Assembly: GCA_021208645.1 (NCBI GenBank)
Contig: JAJOJL010000164.1
Location: 1-38,161, forward strand
Length of the DNA: 38,161 bases
Direction: 5' to 3'
Source: Bacillus sp. (in: firmicutes)
Lineage (GTDB): Bacteria; Bacillota; Bacilli; Bacillales; Salisediminibacteriaceae
Below are positions 1-8,362 of this stretch, one piece after another; the stretch's first letter is position 1; every line of letters begins with the position of its first letter. Below the pieces are notes generated by a model. The model did not search any database. It was not told the origin of the DNA and worked only from the letters and a program-made list of their open reading frames with translations. The position numbers and the translations under genes were made by a program.

Positions 1-314
1 CCCTCTCAGGTCGGCTACGCATCGTCGCCTTGGTAGGCCATTACCCCACCAACTAGCTAATGCGCCGCGGGCCCATCTCACAGTGTTAGGATAAATCCCA
101 ACTTTTACAATAGAATCATGCGATTCCATTGGTCATCCGGTATTAGCTCCGGTTTCCCGGAGTTATCCCAGTCTGTAAGGCAGGTTGCCCACGTGTTACT
201 CACCCGTCCGCCGCTAACTTCTCCATAGCAAGCTATGTTGAAGTCCGCTCGACTTGCATGTATTAGGCACGCCGCCAGCGTTCGTCCTGAGCCAGGATCA
301 AACTCTCCAATAAA
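1..314 (-). rRNA. 16S ribosomal RNA, 5' end (partial)
   Basis: Read on the minus strand, this is the beginning of a bacterial 16S rRNA. The universal 27F region (AGAGTTTGATCCTGGCTCAG) lies at about 284-307 and the mature 5' end is placed at about 314 by the Bacillus-type start TTTATTGGAGAG. The Bacillus-like V1/V2 region follows. The gene runs off the left edge, so only roughly the first 310 bases are present. The leader with boxA-like sequence and two promoters lies to its right. Confidence 0.97.
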
Positions 315-372
315 TTGTTGAGATTGATTGCTAGCTGCAGATTTTCATCTGGCTAATTTTGTTTCTTTTGAC

Positions 373-391
373 GGGATATTTAAAATATCCC
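373..391 (-). other. rRNA leader hairpin
   Basis: Perfect 8-bp inverted repeat GGGATATT / AATATCCC with a 3-base loop in the transcribed rRNA leader, between the boxA-like element and the mature 16S 5' end. It may take part in leader folding or processing. The role is inferred from position only. Confidence 0.45.
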
Positions 392-404
392 ACTTCGCTT
401 GGCT

Positions 405-424
405 TTTTGTTTAGTTTTCAAAGG
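405..424 (-). promoter_or_regulatory. boxA-like antitermination element in rrn leader
   Basis: On the minus strand the leader reads CCTTTGAAAACTAAACAAA, closely matching the conserved leader element of Bacillus rrn operons that precedes 16S and is thought to bind Nus factors. It lies downstream of both rrn promoters and about 90 bases before the 16S 5' end. Confidence 0.55.
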
Positions 425-462
425 TCAAAACTTCCGTTTGTTGTTTTAGTGACAACTTTTAT

Positions 463-491
463 ACTATATCAAAATAACTTTTCGTTGTCAA
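463..491 (-). promoter_or_regulatory. rrn promoter P2 (sigma-A type)
   Basis: Minus strand: perfect -35 TTGACA (486-491), 17-bp spacer, -10 TATAGT (463-468). The predicted start is near 456, about 140 bases before mature 16S. This is the usual place of the proximal promoter in tandem Bacillus rrn promoters. Confidence 0.8.
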
Positions 492-535
492 CAACTATTT
501 CATTTTGTTTTTCATCGCTGATTGCGACAAGAATG

Positions 536-564
536 ATTATATCAGACCACCATCATGTTCGCAA
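536..564 (-). promoter_or_regulatory. rrn promoter P1 (sigma-A type)
   Basis: Minus strand: -35 TTGCGA (559-564), 17-bp spacer, perfect -10 TATAAT (536-541). It lies about 73 bp upstream of P2, as expected for tandem rrn promoters. The -35 matches 4 of 6 consensus bases. Confidence 0.6.
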
Positions 565-581
565 TATCTTTTTTTGGAATA

Positions 582-616
582 AGTAGCTGTTTAATATAAA
601 CAACTGCTTTTTTTAG
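582..616 (+). terminator. possible rho-independent terminator facing right
   Basis: Imperfect stem AGCTGTTTA / TAAACA-ACT-GCT followed on the plus strand by a run of seven T. It lies just upstream of rrn P1. No plus-strand gene ends here, so it may be a remnant or may insulate the rrn promoters. The stretch 616-848 is very A/T rich and shows no gene I can support. Confidence 0.35.
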
Positions 617-848
617 CGACAAAAATGATAATAACATAAAAAGAGAAAACAATGCAACCTATTTTTTCTTGTTTTTCTATTCCACTACTAAATAAAATGC
701 ATTGTAGTAAATAGAAATATAACTTTCTTGTATACAGCACCTTATTTAATGTTCCACAAAATAATATTAATAAAACACAATCTTTACCTTTTTCCTTAAA
801 AAATTTTTTTAACAATGAAGAGATTCTTTGTCTCTATCCTTCCCACAG

Positions 849-877
849 AAAAAACAAGCTTTATAAGGGCTTGTTTT
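849..877 (-). terminator. terminator of the AIM24-family gene
   Basis: Minus strand: AAAACAAGCC, short loop, GCTTGTTTTTT. This is a stem of about 8 bp with a T run, 30 bases after the stop codon of the gene at 907-1599. Confidence 0.75.
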
Positions 878-906
878 AGCTTTAATAGAAATAGAAATAA
901 ACTAGT

Positions 907-1599
907 TTAATTTTCTTTAGAAGTTACACCTTCTTCCATAGACTGCACGATCACAAAGCCATCACCAGAAAACTCCATTTGAAATGATTCCCCGCTACCT
1001 CTTCCAAGGAAGGTACGGTAAGTTATATCGGTTCTGAACTTTGGCTGTAGATGCCCAGACCATGCTACCGTTGCTTGTGGGTCTGTCATAACTGGTATAC
1101 CTGGCCGAACAAGTAACGTTAATGGCTCAAAATGTGATGTTATCGCAACCATACCTCTACCTGATAGTGTTATATTGAATAACCCACCTGACATAACACC
1201 AGCAATTCTTTTCATTAGTTTTATATCCCAATTGATACCTGGCTCAAAGGCCAACAAATCATTTCCATTCACCGTAATCGTATCATTATCTAATTGAAGT
1301 ATTGAAATTTTCTTTCCTTCATCTGCTAAGTACAACTCGCCTTGCCCCTGGGCCTTCATGAGCTGGGTACCTTCATTGGTAAAAGCTTTTTTAAGCATTC
1401 TCCCAACACCATGCTCTAAAATTCGTTCTCTCTCAAACTTAATATTTCCATTGTAAGCAACCATAGAACCCATTTTCGCCCAGACCATGTCCTTTAAATT
1501 AACCTCTAAGATTCTAGGGGTTTCTAGCTCGAAAAATTCGGTACTCCGCTCGTTTTGGACTGTTTTTCTTATAAATTCATCAATAGAATATTTACTCAT
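907..1599 (-). CDS. AIM24 / TIGR00266 family protein
   Basis: A 230-residue soluble protein of the AIM24 family (formerly DUF124, TIGR00266), recognised from the glycine-rich beta repeats: MVAYNG near residue 50, VMSGGLFN near 135, SGRGMVA near 147 and the C-terminal GRGSGESFQMEFSG. Family members fold as double-stranded beta prisms. In bacteria no biochemical role is firmly set; the yeast namesake is mitochondrial. The ATG start has a clear GAGGAGG nine bases upstream. It is transcribed divergently from the DUF438 gene across a 254-bp gap and ends at its own hairpin terminator, so it is probably monocistronic. No signal peptide or membrane segment is visible. Confidence 0.88.
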   Translation of the reverse strand: MSKYSIDEFIRKTVQNERSTEFFELETPRILEVNLKDMVWAKMGSMVAYNGNIKFERERILEHGVGRMLKKAFTNEGTQLMKAQGQGELYLADEGKKISILQLDNDTITVNGNDLLAFEPGINWDIKLMKRIAGVMSGGLFNITLSGRGMVAITSHFEPLTLLVRPGIPVMTDPQATVAWSGHLQPKFRTDITYRTFLGRGSGESFQMEFSGDGFVIVQSMEEGVTSKEN

Positions 1600-1778
1600 G
1601 CTATGTAGCCTCCTCTTCTTCTATTATTAGTTCATACGTTAAAAAGTACTATAGGTTTCAATTAGTGAAGTACATTATTTCATATAATAGAAGGTTATTC
1701 TCAATTCAAAGCTAACCATTTTCCGATTTGTTTCTATTATTTAGGTCACACTTTGACAACTTTTCAAAAACCTTCACC

Positions 1779-1794
1779 GGTGACACACGTCACA
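1779..1794. promoter_or_regulatory. Fnr-type operator, class II position
   Basis: GGTGACACACGTCACA fits the Bacillus Fnr/CRP consensus TGTGA-N6-TCACA with one mismatch and is itself a dyad (GTGAC-N4-GTCAC). Its centre is 1786.5. A -10-like element lies at 1814-1821 (GATACTAT), which would put the transcription start near 1828 and the operator near -41.5. That is the classic class II activator position. No convincing -35 box is present, as expected for an activator-dependent promoter. The gene it would serve carries a hemerythrin domain, which suits oxygen or nitric-oxide control. Confidence 0.6.
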
Positions 1795-1853
1795 TCCTTA
1801 CCGGAAACAACCTGATACTATTTATACAAACATCGATATAAAGGGGTGTAAGC

Positions 1854-3098
1854 ATGAGTGAAATAATCAATAACCGCGAAGTAATGACGAAGGATGCATC
1901 AACTAGGGAACAACTGTTGAAACAAATATTAAAGGAGCTTCATGCTGGTGTGAATCCCACTGAAGTAAAAAACCGTTATAAAGGGAAAATAGATAACATC
2001 CTCATTAGTGAGCTATCTAAAATGGAGTATCAATTAATGATGGAAGAGGGAATTGATCCAGAAGAAGTTCGCCGAGTTTGCTCCGTTCATACAGAGTTCT
2101 TTAAAGAAACCTTCGGATTTGCTAAAGCGGATAAAGAAAAAACCGAACCACAATTCCAAGTTGGTCATCCAGTACACACTTTTTTTCAAGAGAACAAAGA
2201 AATAGCAAACTTATTAAATAATGATCTAAAAGAGCATATGGACAAATTTAAGGAAAACCAAACAGAGGAAGCAGTCTCCTTTCTCATCCATGATCTAGCT
2301 CAGTTATTGGAAATTGACAAGCATTACAGCCGTAAAGAAAACCTTCTGTTCCCATATTTAGAAAGGTATGGTATTAATGGCCCTTCCAACATGATGTGGA
2401 GTATCGATGACTTTATTCGAGGAGCGATCAAAGACCTTAAGAAACAACTGGAAAGTGGAGAGTGGGAAAAAGAGGAGGTTCTCAAATCCTTACAATTCAT
2501 TTTCGATGAAGTTCTCCTTATGATATTTAGGGAAGAAAACATTCTCCTTCCTATGTCCATGGAAAAGCTAACGGAGGATGAGTGGATAAAAATTGCCAGC
2601 GAAGAGCATGTCATCGGTTATACCTTTATTGATCCACCACCAAAATGGGAACCAAAACGAGCTGATTTTACAGAAGGCAAGGATTTCTTGAAGGATGGTG
2701 TGATCCAACTAGAAACAGGCGTTTTACAGGTAGAACAGCTAGAACTATTGATGAACCATCTTCCTGTAGATATTACCTATATTGATGAAAACGATATTGT
2801 CCGTTATTTCTCCCATGGTAAAGAGCGTATTTTCCATCGGACGAAATCTGTCATTGGCCGGACCGTGAAAAACTGTCACCCACCTCATAGCGCACATATA
2901 GTTGAAGCTTTGCTCGATGATTTTAAAGCTGGGAAGAAAGACTCGGAAGATTTCTGGATTCCGTTCAAGGATAAATACGTACTGATTCGTTACTTTGCCG
3001 TTCGGGACAAAGAGGGAACGTATCGAGGGACGTTAGAATTTACGCAAAATATTAAACCGATTCAAGAGATTACTGGCCAAAAGCGATTGATGTCGTAA
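1854..3098 (+). CDS. DUF438 / hemerythrin HHE / PAS domain protein
   Basis: A 414-residue cytoplasmic protein with three modules: DUF438 (about 20-85), a hemerythrin-like four-helix bundle (about 108-240) and a PAS-type domain at the C-terminus (about 300-400). In the hemerythrin part, histidines and carboxylates of a likely di-iron centre are visible in HPVHTFF, HYSRKENLLFPYLERYG and FREENILLPM. The family is linked to low-oxygen and nitrogen-oxide physiology, probably sensing or handling O2 or NO; its exact reaction is not established. The ATG has AAAGGGG eight bases upstream. An Fnr-type site sits upstream and a strong terminator follows, so it is likely a single-gene unit. No output domain such as a kinase is present. 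Confidence 0.88.
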   Translation: MSEIINNREVMTKDASTREQLLKQILKELHAGVNPTEVKNRYKGKIDNILISELSKMEYQLMMEEGIDPEEVRRVCSVHTEFFKETFGFAKADKEKTEPQFQVGHPVHTFFQENKEIANLLNNDLKEHMDKFKENQTEEAVSFLIHDLAQLLEIDKHYSRKENLLFPYLERYGINGPSNMMWSIDDFIRGAIKDLKKQLESGEWEKEEVLKSLQFIFDEVLLMIFREENILLPMSMEKLTEDEWIKIASEEHVIGYTFIDPPPKWEPKRADFTEGKDFLKDGVIQLETGVLQVEQLELLMNHLPVDITYIDENDIVRYFSHGKERIFHRTKSVIGRTVKNCHPPHSAHIVEALLDDFKAGKKDSEDFWIPFKDKYVLIRYFAVRDKEGTYRGTLEFTQNIKPIQEITGQKRLMS

Positions 3099-3112
3099 TA
3101 GAATTTGAATGA

Positions 3113-3150
3113 GAAAGGGGCAGCCACCAACGGCTTGCCCCTTTCTTTTC
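3113..3150 (+). terminator. terminator shared by convergent DUF438 gene and clpP
   Basis: GAAAGGGGCA / TGCCCCTTTC, a perfect 10-bp stem with a 13-base loop, followed by TTTTC on the plus strand. It lies between the two convergent stops and can serve both directions, although the T tract is better for the plus strand. Confidence 0.85.
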
Positions 3151-3152
3151 AC

Positions 3153-3734
3153 TTACATTTTTCCTATGATGTCATCAATAATCCCGTATTCCTTAGCTTC
3201 CTCAGCAGTCAGAAAATAATCCCTATCTGTATCACCAGCCACTTTTTCTAGTGGCTGCCCTGTTTTTTCAGCAATAATCTTATTTAATGTTTCTCGAAGC
3301 TTCATGATTCTTCGTGCAGAAATCTCTAAATCCGATGCCTGCCCCCTTGCACCGCCTAATGGCTGGTGAATCATGATTTCACTGTTTGGCAGAGCGAAAC
3401 GCTTTCCCTTTGTGCCTGCAAGAAGCAACATTGCACCAAAGGAAGCTGCCATACCTGTGCAAATCGTCGTTATATCTGGTTTTATAAACTGCATCGTGTC
3501 ATAAATAGCAAATCCTGCTGATGTGGAGCCGCCTGGACTATTTATATAGAGGGAAATATCTTTTTCTGGGTCATCAGCCGCTAAAAATAACAGCTGTGCC
3601 ACTATGCTGTTGGCCATCTGATCATTTATTTCATCACTAACCATAATTATCCGGTCCTTAAGAAGCCTAGAGTAAATATCGTAGGAACGTTCTCCTCGGT
3701 TTGATTGCTCAATAACATAAGGGATTGTATTCAT
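3153..3734 (-). CDS. clpP: ATP-dependent Clp protease proteolytic subunit (ClpP), linked to a sigma factor gene
   Basis: A 193-residue ClpP serine protease, which forms the tetradecameric barrel fed by ClpX or ClpC. The catalytic triad is complete: Ser98 in GMAASFGA, His123 in MIHQP and Asp172 in DTDRDYF. The IYxRLLKDRI N-terminal segment and the SPGGS oxyanion loop are present, so it should be active. Start ATG with GGAGGAGG eight to nine bases upstream. It lies 20 bp downstream of the sigma-factor stop codon and is almost surely co-transcribed with it. Bacillus genomes normally carry a stand-alone clpP elsewhere, so this may be a second, dedicated copy; the window alone cannot show that. 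Confidence 0.95.
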   Translation of the reverse strand: MNTIPYVIEQSNRGERSYDIYSRLLKDRIIMVSDEINDQMANSIVAQLLFLAADDPEKDISLYINSPGGSTSAGFAIYDTMQFIKPDITTICTGMAASFGAMLLLAGTKGKRFALPNSEIMIHQPLGGARGQASDLEISARRIMKLRETLNKIIAEKTGQPLEKVAGDTDRDYFLTAEEAKEYGIIDDIIGKM

Positions 3735-3754
3735 TTTATTATATCCTCCTCCAT

Positions 3755-4465
3755 TTATGCTGCCATCGAGAGAGAACAGGTTGGAGAGGAGTGAGTTTTA
3801 ACAAATTGTTTTTTATTGAATGATGGTAGTTTTCGATTTGATGTTTTTGCTTCATTGGACAAGGTGCCTGGCAGGCTACGAATCAATTTCGATGGATCCT
3901 GTTCCTGAATGATTTCTGAAATGGTTTCTACTAATGCTTCATTGTGGGTATAAGTTGTTTTGCCAGCCTTTAAGTCTTCTTCTGAAAGGTGGAGCAACTT
4001 TGTACGTACCCTGTTAAGCATTCCTTTCACAGCCGTTTCGGACATACAAAGTAAATTAGCAATTTCTGAAATCCGATACTGAAAAGCTTCCTTTAACGTG
4101 AAGATAATTAGTTGCTTTGAAGTAAGCTTCGATGCAAGTTCCAATATTATAGAAGGTTCTAATACATTTTTCAAATCCTTGTCTTCAATAATTTCAGTAT
4201 TGGTTATTGTCTCTAAGCGGTTCTTCCGTACATAGTCCACCCATTGGTTATAGGCGATTTTCTTCAGCAATGCCGGAGTTATCGCATCTGAATGTTCTTG
4301 GTAATGTCTCAATGCCTTATACATGGCATCTTGGGCGAGATCTTCCGCCTGCCACTTGTTTCTGGTCAAAAACAGACAGTAACGGTATAAGGAGGTATAA
4401 GCTTCCTCTAGGTTTTTATCTTTAAGCAGATCTTCATTTGAATTTACCTTCATGTTTACGGCCAT
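3755..4465 (-). CDS. ECF-like sigma-70 family sigma factor with C-terminal extension ending in Ala-Ala
   Basis: A 236-residue sigma factor. Region 2 is at about 24-85 ([36 protein letters not shown]) and region 4 with its helix-turn-helix at about 108-160 ([19 protein letters not shown]). It lacks regions 1 and 3, as ECF factors do. About 75 further residues follow region 4, basic and Ser/Thr rich, ending in CSLSMAA. Such an extension replaces or supplements an anti-sigma factor in some ECF groups; no anti-sigma gene is seen here. The terminal Ala-Ala resembles the SsrA-type degron read by ClpX, and clpP is the next gene, so self-limiting proteolysis is plausible (inference). ATG start has GGGAG five to six bases upstream. 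Confidence 0.85.
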   Translation of the reverse strand: MAVNMKVNSNEDLLKDKNLEEAYTSLYRYCLFLTRNKWQAEDLAQDAMYKALRHYQEHSDAITPALLKKIAYNQWVDYVRKNRLETITNTEIIEDKDLKNVLEPSIILELASKLTSKQLIIFTLKEAFQYRISEIANLLCMSETAVKGMLNRVRTKLLHLSEEDLKAGKTTYTHNEALVETISEIIQEQDPSKLIRSLPGTLSNEAKTSNRKLPSFNKKQFVKTHSSPTCSLSMAA

Positions 4466-4678
4466 ATGCTCACTCCCTTGTTCCTCTCACCTCTTTAACG
4501 AATAACATGTAAAAAAAGATACGGGGAATAGAAAAAAATTTACTTTAATCATGGTAAGGTTGGTATATAATTTATGCTTTATAAATCAAAATTCTACCAA
4601 CATTAGTATATATGAAGATTTTAGTTGTTGAGTAAATATTACGTTCTTAATTCATAAAAGGCGTCTCTGTGATAAAAA

Positions 4679-4908
4679 TGATAAGACGAGCTTACCTCTT
4701 TTGAATACAAAAGCTCGTATATTAAACCTTCTAATAAACGCGATAACCTCCGACAATCACAATAGCTCGTATATTAAACCTCCTAATAGACGCGCTAGCC
4801 TCCGACAATCACAATAGCTCGTATGTTAAACCTTCCAATAGACGTGCTAGCCTCCGACAATCACAATAGCTCGCCTATTAAACCTTCTAATAGACGCGCT
4901 ACCACACC
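4679..4908. repeat. Array A: 52-bp tandem repeat, about 4.4 copies
   Basis: Full units start at 4712, 4764 and 4816 (each begins AGCTCGTAT), with a partial unit at 4868 that loses similarity after about 4908. A degenerate 3' half unit is recognisable at 4679-4711, exactly in phase (GACG at 4685 and 4789). Units are roughly 90% alike and share ATTAAACC, GACGCGCTA and CCTCCGACAATCACAAT. 52 is not a multiple of three and no reading frame stays open, so this is not coding. It lies downstream of the aldo/keto reductase gene and upstream of the sigma-factor gene. The rest of the 474-bp gap (4466-4678) holds the sigma-gene leader and nothing else I can name. Confidence 0.95.
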
Positions 4909-4939
4909 TAAATCGCTAAATCTTACAAGAAACTACTAC

Positions 4940-5854
4940 TCACGGCAACTCATTCCCTGCTGCACGGTATAAGTCGTACCACTCTTCTCTCGTTAATCTA
5001 ATATCTGCTGCCTTTGCAATCTCCCTTAGCCGCTCCGTGTTCATGGTACCTATAATCGGTTGCATTCTAGCCGGATGCCTTAGAATCCAGGCAACGGCAA
5101 TGGCAGAGGTAGTAACACCAAATTTATCAGCATACTCCTTCAACTTTGCATTTAAAACAGGATAATCCTCATTATCAATGAAAGGACCCTTTAAAAGGCC
5201 AAACTGAAATGGCGACCATGTTTGAATCGTTATCTCATTTAACCGGCAATACTCAATCGTACCATTATCCCGATCTGTCGAAGCTTCATTATGCATATTT
5301 ACATTCAAACCAGCATCGATCATGGGAGTATGCATTAAACTAAGCTGCATCTGATTAACGATTAACTCTACTTCCACATATTTTTTCAACAATTCTATTT
5401 GCATTGGGTTTTGATTACTAACCCCAAAATGGCGCACCTTCCCACTTTCCTTAAGCTCCGAAAATGCCTCTGCCACTTCTTCCGGCTCCACTAAGGCATC
5501 AGGCCGATGCAACAGCAATATATCAATATAATCCGTTTGCAACCGACGCAAGCTTCCATCAACGGATTGCAAAATATGCTCTTTAGAAAAATCAAAATAC
5601 CCGTTCCTAATTCCGCATTTTGTTTGAATAATCATTTTTTCCCGCAAAGATTTCATATCAATGGATTCGGCAAAAATCTCCTCAGACCCCCCGCCTCCAT
5701 ATATGTCTGCGTGGTCAAATAACTCCACCCCTGCGTCAAGGGCATTATGGATGATTTGTGCTACATAATCTTTAGACAGCCGGTCCATTCTCATGCACCC
5801 GAGGGCAATTTCTCCTACCTTAAACTCACTTTTCCCTAATTGGATTTTTCTCAT
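4940..5854 (-). CDS. aldo/keto reductase, YdhF-like
   Basis: A 304-residue NADPH-dependent aldo/keto reductase with the TIM-barrel pattern. The catalytic tetrad is complete: Asp47, Tyr52, Lys79 and His116 (FDHADIYG, IQTKCG, ILLLHRPD). The C-terminal cofactor segment IIGTMNTERLREIAKA is also present. The sequence most resembles E. coli YdhF-type oxidoreductases; the physiological substrate is unknown. Start ATG with GAGGTAGG upstream. It lies 65 bp downstream of catE on the same strand, separated by a perfect 10-bp hairpin, so the two may be co-transcribed with a control point between them. Downstream comes array A. Confidence 0.92.
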   Translation of the reverse strand: MRKIQLGKSEFKVGEIALGCMRMDRLSKDYVAQIIHNALDAGVELFDHADIYGGGGSEEIFAESIDMKSLREKMIIQTKCGIRNGYFDFSKEHILQSVDGSLRRLQTDYIDILLLHRPDALVEPEEVAEAFSELKESGKVRHFGVSNQNPMQIELLKKYVEVELIVNQMQLSLMHTPMIDAGLNVNMHNEASTDRDNGTIEYCRLNEITIQTWSPFQFGLLKGPFIDNEDYPVLNAKLKEYADKFGVTTSAIAVAWILRHPARMQPIIGTMNTERLREIAKAADIRLTREEWYDLYRAAGNELP

Positions 5855-5871
5855 CGAACAACCTACCTCGT

Positions 5872-5900
5872 TTCTAAAAAGAATCTCGTACTTTTTAGAA
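5872..5900. promoter_or_regulatory. perfect 10-bp inverted repeat between catE and the aldo/keto reductase gene
   Basis: TTCTAAAAAG (5872-5881) and CTTTTTAGAA (5891-5900) are exact inverses with a 9-base loop, just upstream of the reductase ribosome binding site. No T run follows on the minus strand, so it is a poor terminator. It could be an operator or an mRNA processing/stability hairpin. Confidence 0.5.
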
Positions 5901-5919
5901 TGGGCAATTTGCTGCCAAT

Positions 5920-6771
5920 TTATTTCACCCGCATATAGATTCTGTTTTGAGAAGGGTCCGCTGTGAAAAATCCATCGTCCTTTTCCTCAACTGGTGCACC
6001 TATTTTTTGTAAAGTATTTACAGTCTCTTCTAGACTTTCTTCGGAAGGAAACTCAAGGGTAAACCACCTTAAGCCAACGCTACTTTCCGACGGTGGTGGA
6101 GCACCCACTCCATTCCAAACATTTGCCCCAATATGATGATGGTAACCGTTCGTTGACATAAATAAAGCACCTGGATAGCGTGTAACCAAATCAAAGCCTA
6201 GTCCCTCTAGATAAAATGCTTCTGTCTTTTCCAGATCTGACACATGTAAATGAATATGACCAATAATCGTTCCCGTTGGGAGTGTTGACCATTTCTCATC
6301 TGACACCGCCAATAGTCCTTTGCCGTCTAAAGGTAAAGTCGCCATGGCAACTTTACCTTCCTGCCAACCCCATTGTGATGCTTCTCGATCTCGATAGACC
6401 TCGATACCATTGCCGTCAGGGTCTGAAAAATAAAGAGCCTCACTCACTAAATGGTCGGAAGCACCAATCGGAACGCCCTTTTCTACTAAATGACGTAAGA
6501 AGGAGGACAGGTCATCCCTCGATGGAAGCAAAATTGCAAAATGATAGAGTCCCGTTTTCCTTTCTTCCTTTTCTGTTACACCCTCTGGTTGTACAAGGAT
6601 TAACAATGGTGTCTTTCCATCTGCTGATAAGATAGCCTTCCTCTCCGTTTGATCGACATACTGAAAGCCTACAATTTCCCGGTAAAACTGGAGGGACCTT
6701 TGTAAATCAGTTACTTGAATAACTACTTCCCCAACATAAACAGATGGTGCCTGAAAGAATTGTTTTTCCAT
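5920..6771 (-). CDS. catE: VOC-family dioxygenase, catechol-2,3-dioxygenase type (CatE-like)
   Basis: A 283-residue protein built of two vicinal-oxygen-chelate domains (about 12-130 and 165-283). The signature YFSDPDGNGIEVYRDR closes the first, and HIHLHVSDLEKTEAFY opens the second. His and Glu ligands for a divalent metal are visible (GHIHLHV; MSTNGYHHHIGANVW). It closely resembles B. subtilis CatE (YfiE), which cleaves catechol and helps detoxify catechols and quinones. Start ATG with GGGGAAGG upstream. A weak promoter, TTGTTT-17-TATTAT on the minus strand, lies in the gap shared with the divergent fumarase-like gene. I saw no clear MhqR/CatR operator. Confidence 0.85.
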   Translation of the reverse strand: MEKQFFQAPSVYVGEVVIQVTDLQRSLQFYREIVGFQYVDQTERKAILSADGKTPLLILVQPEGVTEKEERKTGLYHFAILLPSRDDLSSFLRHLVEKGVPIGASDHLVSEALYFSDPDGNGIEVYRDREASQWGWQEGKVAMATLPLDGKGLLAVSDEKWSTLPTGTIIGHIHLHVSDLEKTEAFYLEGLGFDLVTRYPGALFMSTNGYHHHIGANVWNGVGAPPPSESSVGLRWFTLEFPSEESLEETVNTLQKIGAPVEEKDDGFFTADPSQNRIYMRVK

Positions 6772-6926
6772 CGTAATCCACCTTCCCCACTAACAATTTT
6801 ATTTCTTCTATAATAAAGTAAGTGAGTCGTCAAAACAACAATTCTGCTTCCGACACTGGAAAGAATGAAATTCTATTTCCGTGGAAGGATATTATTTACT
6901 AAAGTCTGTTCATAGAGGAGAGGCGT

Positions 6927-8311
6927 ATGTTTTTTTCGAAGGAATTCCGAACAGAAAAAGACCCCCTCGGAAATGTTAAAATTCCTGTGGAGGCATATTA
7001 CGGTTCCCAAACGCTGCGGGCCATCGATAATTTCCCTGTCAGCGGCAAGAGGTTCCCAAGGGCCATGATTAAAGCACAAGGAACAATTAAGTGTGCGGCA
7101 GCAAAGGTAAATTGGGATTTAGGTATGCTCCCAAAAGCCATGGCAAAAGCAATCATCCAAGCCTCCCAGGAAGTAATGGAAGGTAAATGGGATGATCATT
7201 TCGTGATTGATGTATATCAGGCAGGTGCTGGAACCTCGCAAAATATGAATGTGAACGAAGTCATCGCCACAAGGGCGAATGAAATAGCAGGAATCACCTC
7301 AAAGAAGGACAGGATTCACCCAAACGATCATGTAAACATGTCCCAATCAACGAATGACACCTTCCCATCAGCCTTAAACATGGCAGCATTAGACTTGTTA
7401 ATCCATAAACTTTTTCCTTCTTTAATAATCTTCGTCTGTCTCTTGAAAAAAAGTCACTTGAGTTTTCAAATGTTGTTAAAAGCGGACGAACCCATTTACA
7501 TGATGCTATTCCTATTAGATTGGGGCAAGAATTTTATGGATATGCAGGCACAGTCAAAGAAACAGAACAGCAGCTTCACCAAGCTACCGAAGGTTTGTAT
7601 GAATTAGGATTAGGGGGACGTGCGATTGGAACATTAGCTGGGTTAAATCCAGACTATATTCCAAGAGTGGTAAAGGAAGTGTCTACTCTCACCAGTCTTC
7701 CCTTTAAAGAACCGGAAAATATGTTTAGTTTTATGCAGAACCGAAATGCCCCTATTCGTGTGATGGCTGCATTAAAGGATTTGGCAGTTCATTTAATTAA
7801 AATCACCAGTGACCTTCGCCTACTTAGTTCTGGTCCTCGGACAGGATTACCGGAAATTACACTTCCGTCGGTGCAACCGGGATCTACGATCATGCCAGGT
7901 AAAGTAAATCCGGCTATCTTAGAGATGACACATATGGTTTGCTGTACGATTATCGGTAATGACACAGCAATGACAACGGCGGGGACGGCAAGTCAGTTGG
8001 AGATAAATGTGATGATGCCCCTGATGGCATACACGTTGTTAGATTCCATTGAGGTAATGGGGAACGCATTAGAAATTCTTGATAAAAAATGTATTAGTGG
8101 GATAGAAGCAAGCGAAGAAATTTGTAAAAATTTGATGGAAGCAAGCCTCGCATTGGTTACTGGCTTAAGTCCTCATCTTGGTTACGACTTAGCATCAGAA
8201 ATAGGCATGCAAGCAGATGAAGAGAATAAAACCATTAAAGAGGTGTTAAAAGAACGGGGCCTTCTCACAAAGAAACTGGAAAAGGCCTTGGATCCATATG
8301 GGATGTTGTGA
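6927..8311 (+). pseudogene. class II fumarase / aspartase superfamily lyase, broken by one frameshift
   Basis: The first part (frame of 6927) carries [31 protein letters not shown] and [15 protein letters not shown]. The second part, one frame away, carries [22 protein letters not shown] and the superfamily signature GSTIMPGKVNP. Homology switches frames at 7422-7426, where restoring one A gives the expected P-S-L-N-N-L-R. With that base the gene is 461 codons plus stop, the normal FumC length. His in GRTH and MPGKVNP favour fumarase, while [13 protein letters not shown] and LERGLLT-like C-terminal parts recall aspartase of the AspB type, so the substrate is uncertain. Start ATG with GAGGAGAGG upstream. 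Either a real null mutation or a sequencing error. Confidence 0.85.
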
Positions 8312-8362
8312 ATTGGATGATTTTACTGGTAGGTTGGATGCATTTTATCATTTCGTTTGTGG

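Noticed and set aside
463..564. Attachment site or mobile-element end beside the rRNA gene
   Set aside because: The sequence is fully explained by tandem rrn promoters and leader; no integrase or transposase is found anywhere in the window.
591..815. 74-codon minus-strand ORF upstream of the rrn promoters
   Set aside because: Very A/T rich, no credible ribosome binding site, low-complexity Phe/Lys/Ile composition, and it overlaps a terminator-like hairpin.
4500..4580. ECF-type autoregulatory promoter before the sigma gene
   Set aside because: A CGTATC at -10 distance exists, but no AAC-type -35 element lies 16-17 bp upstream.
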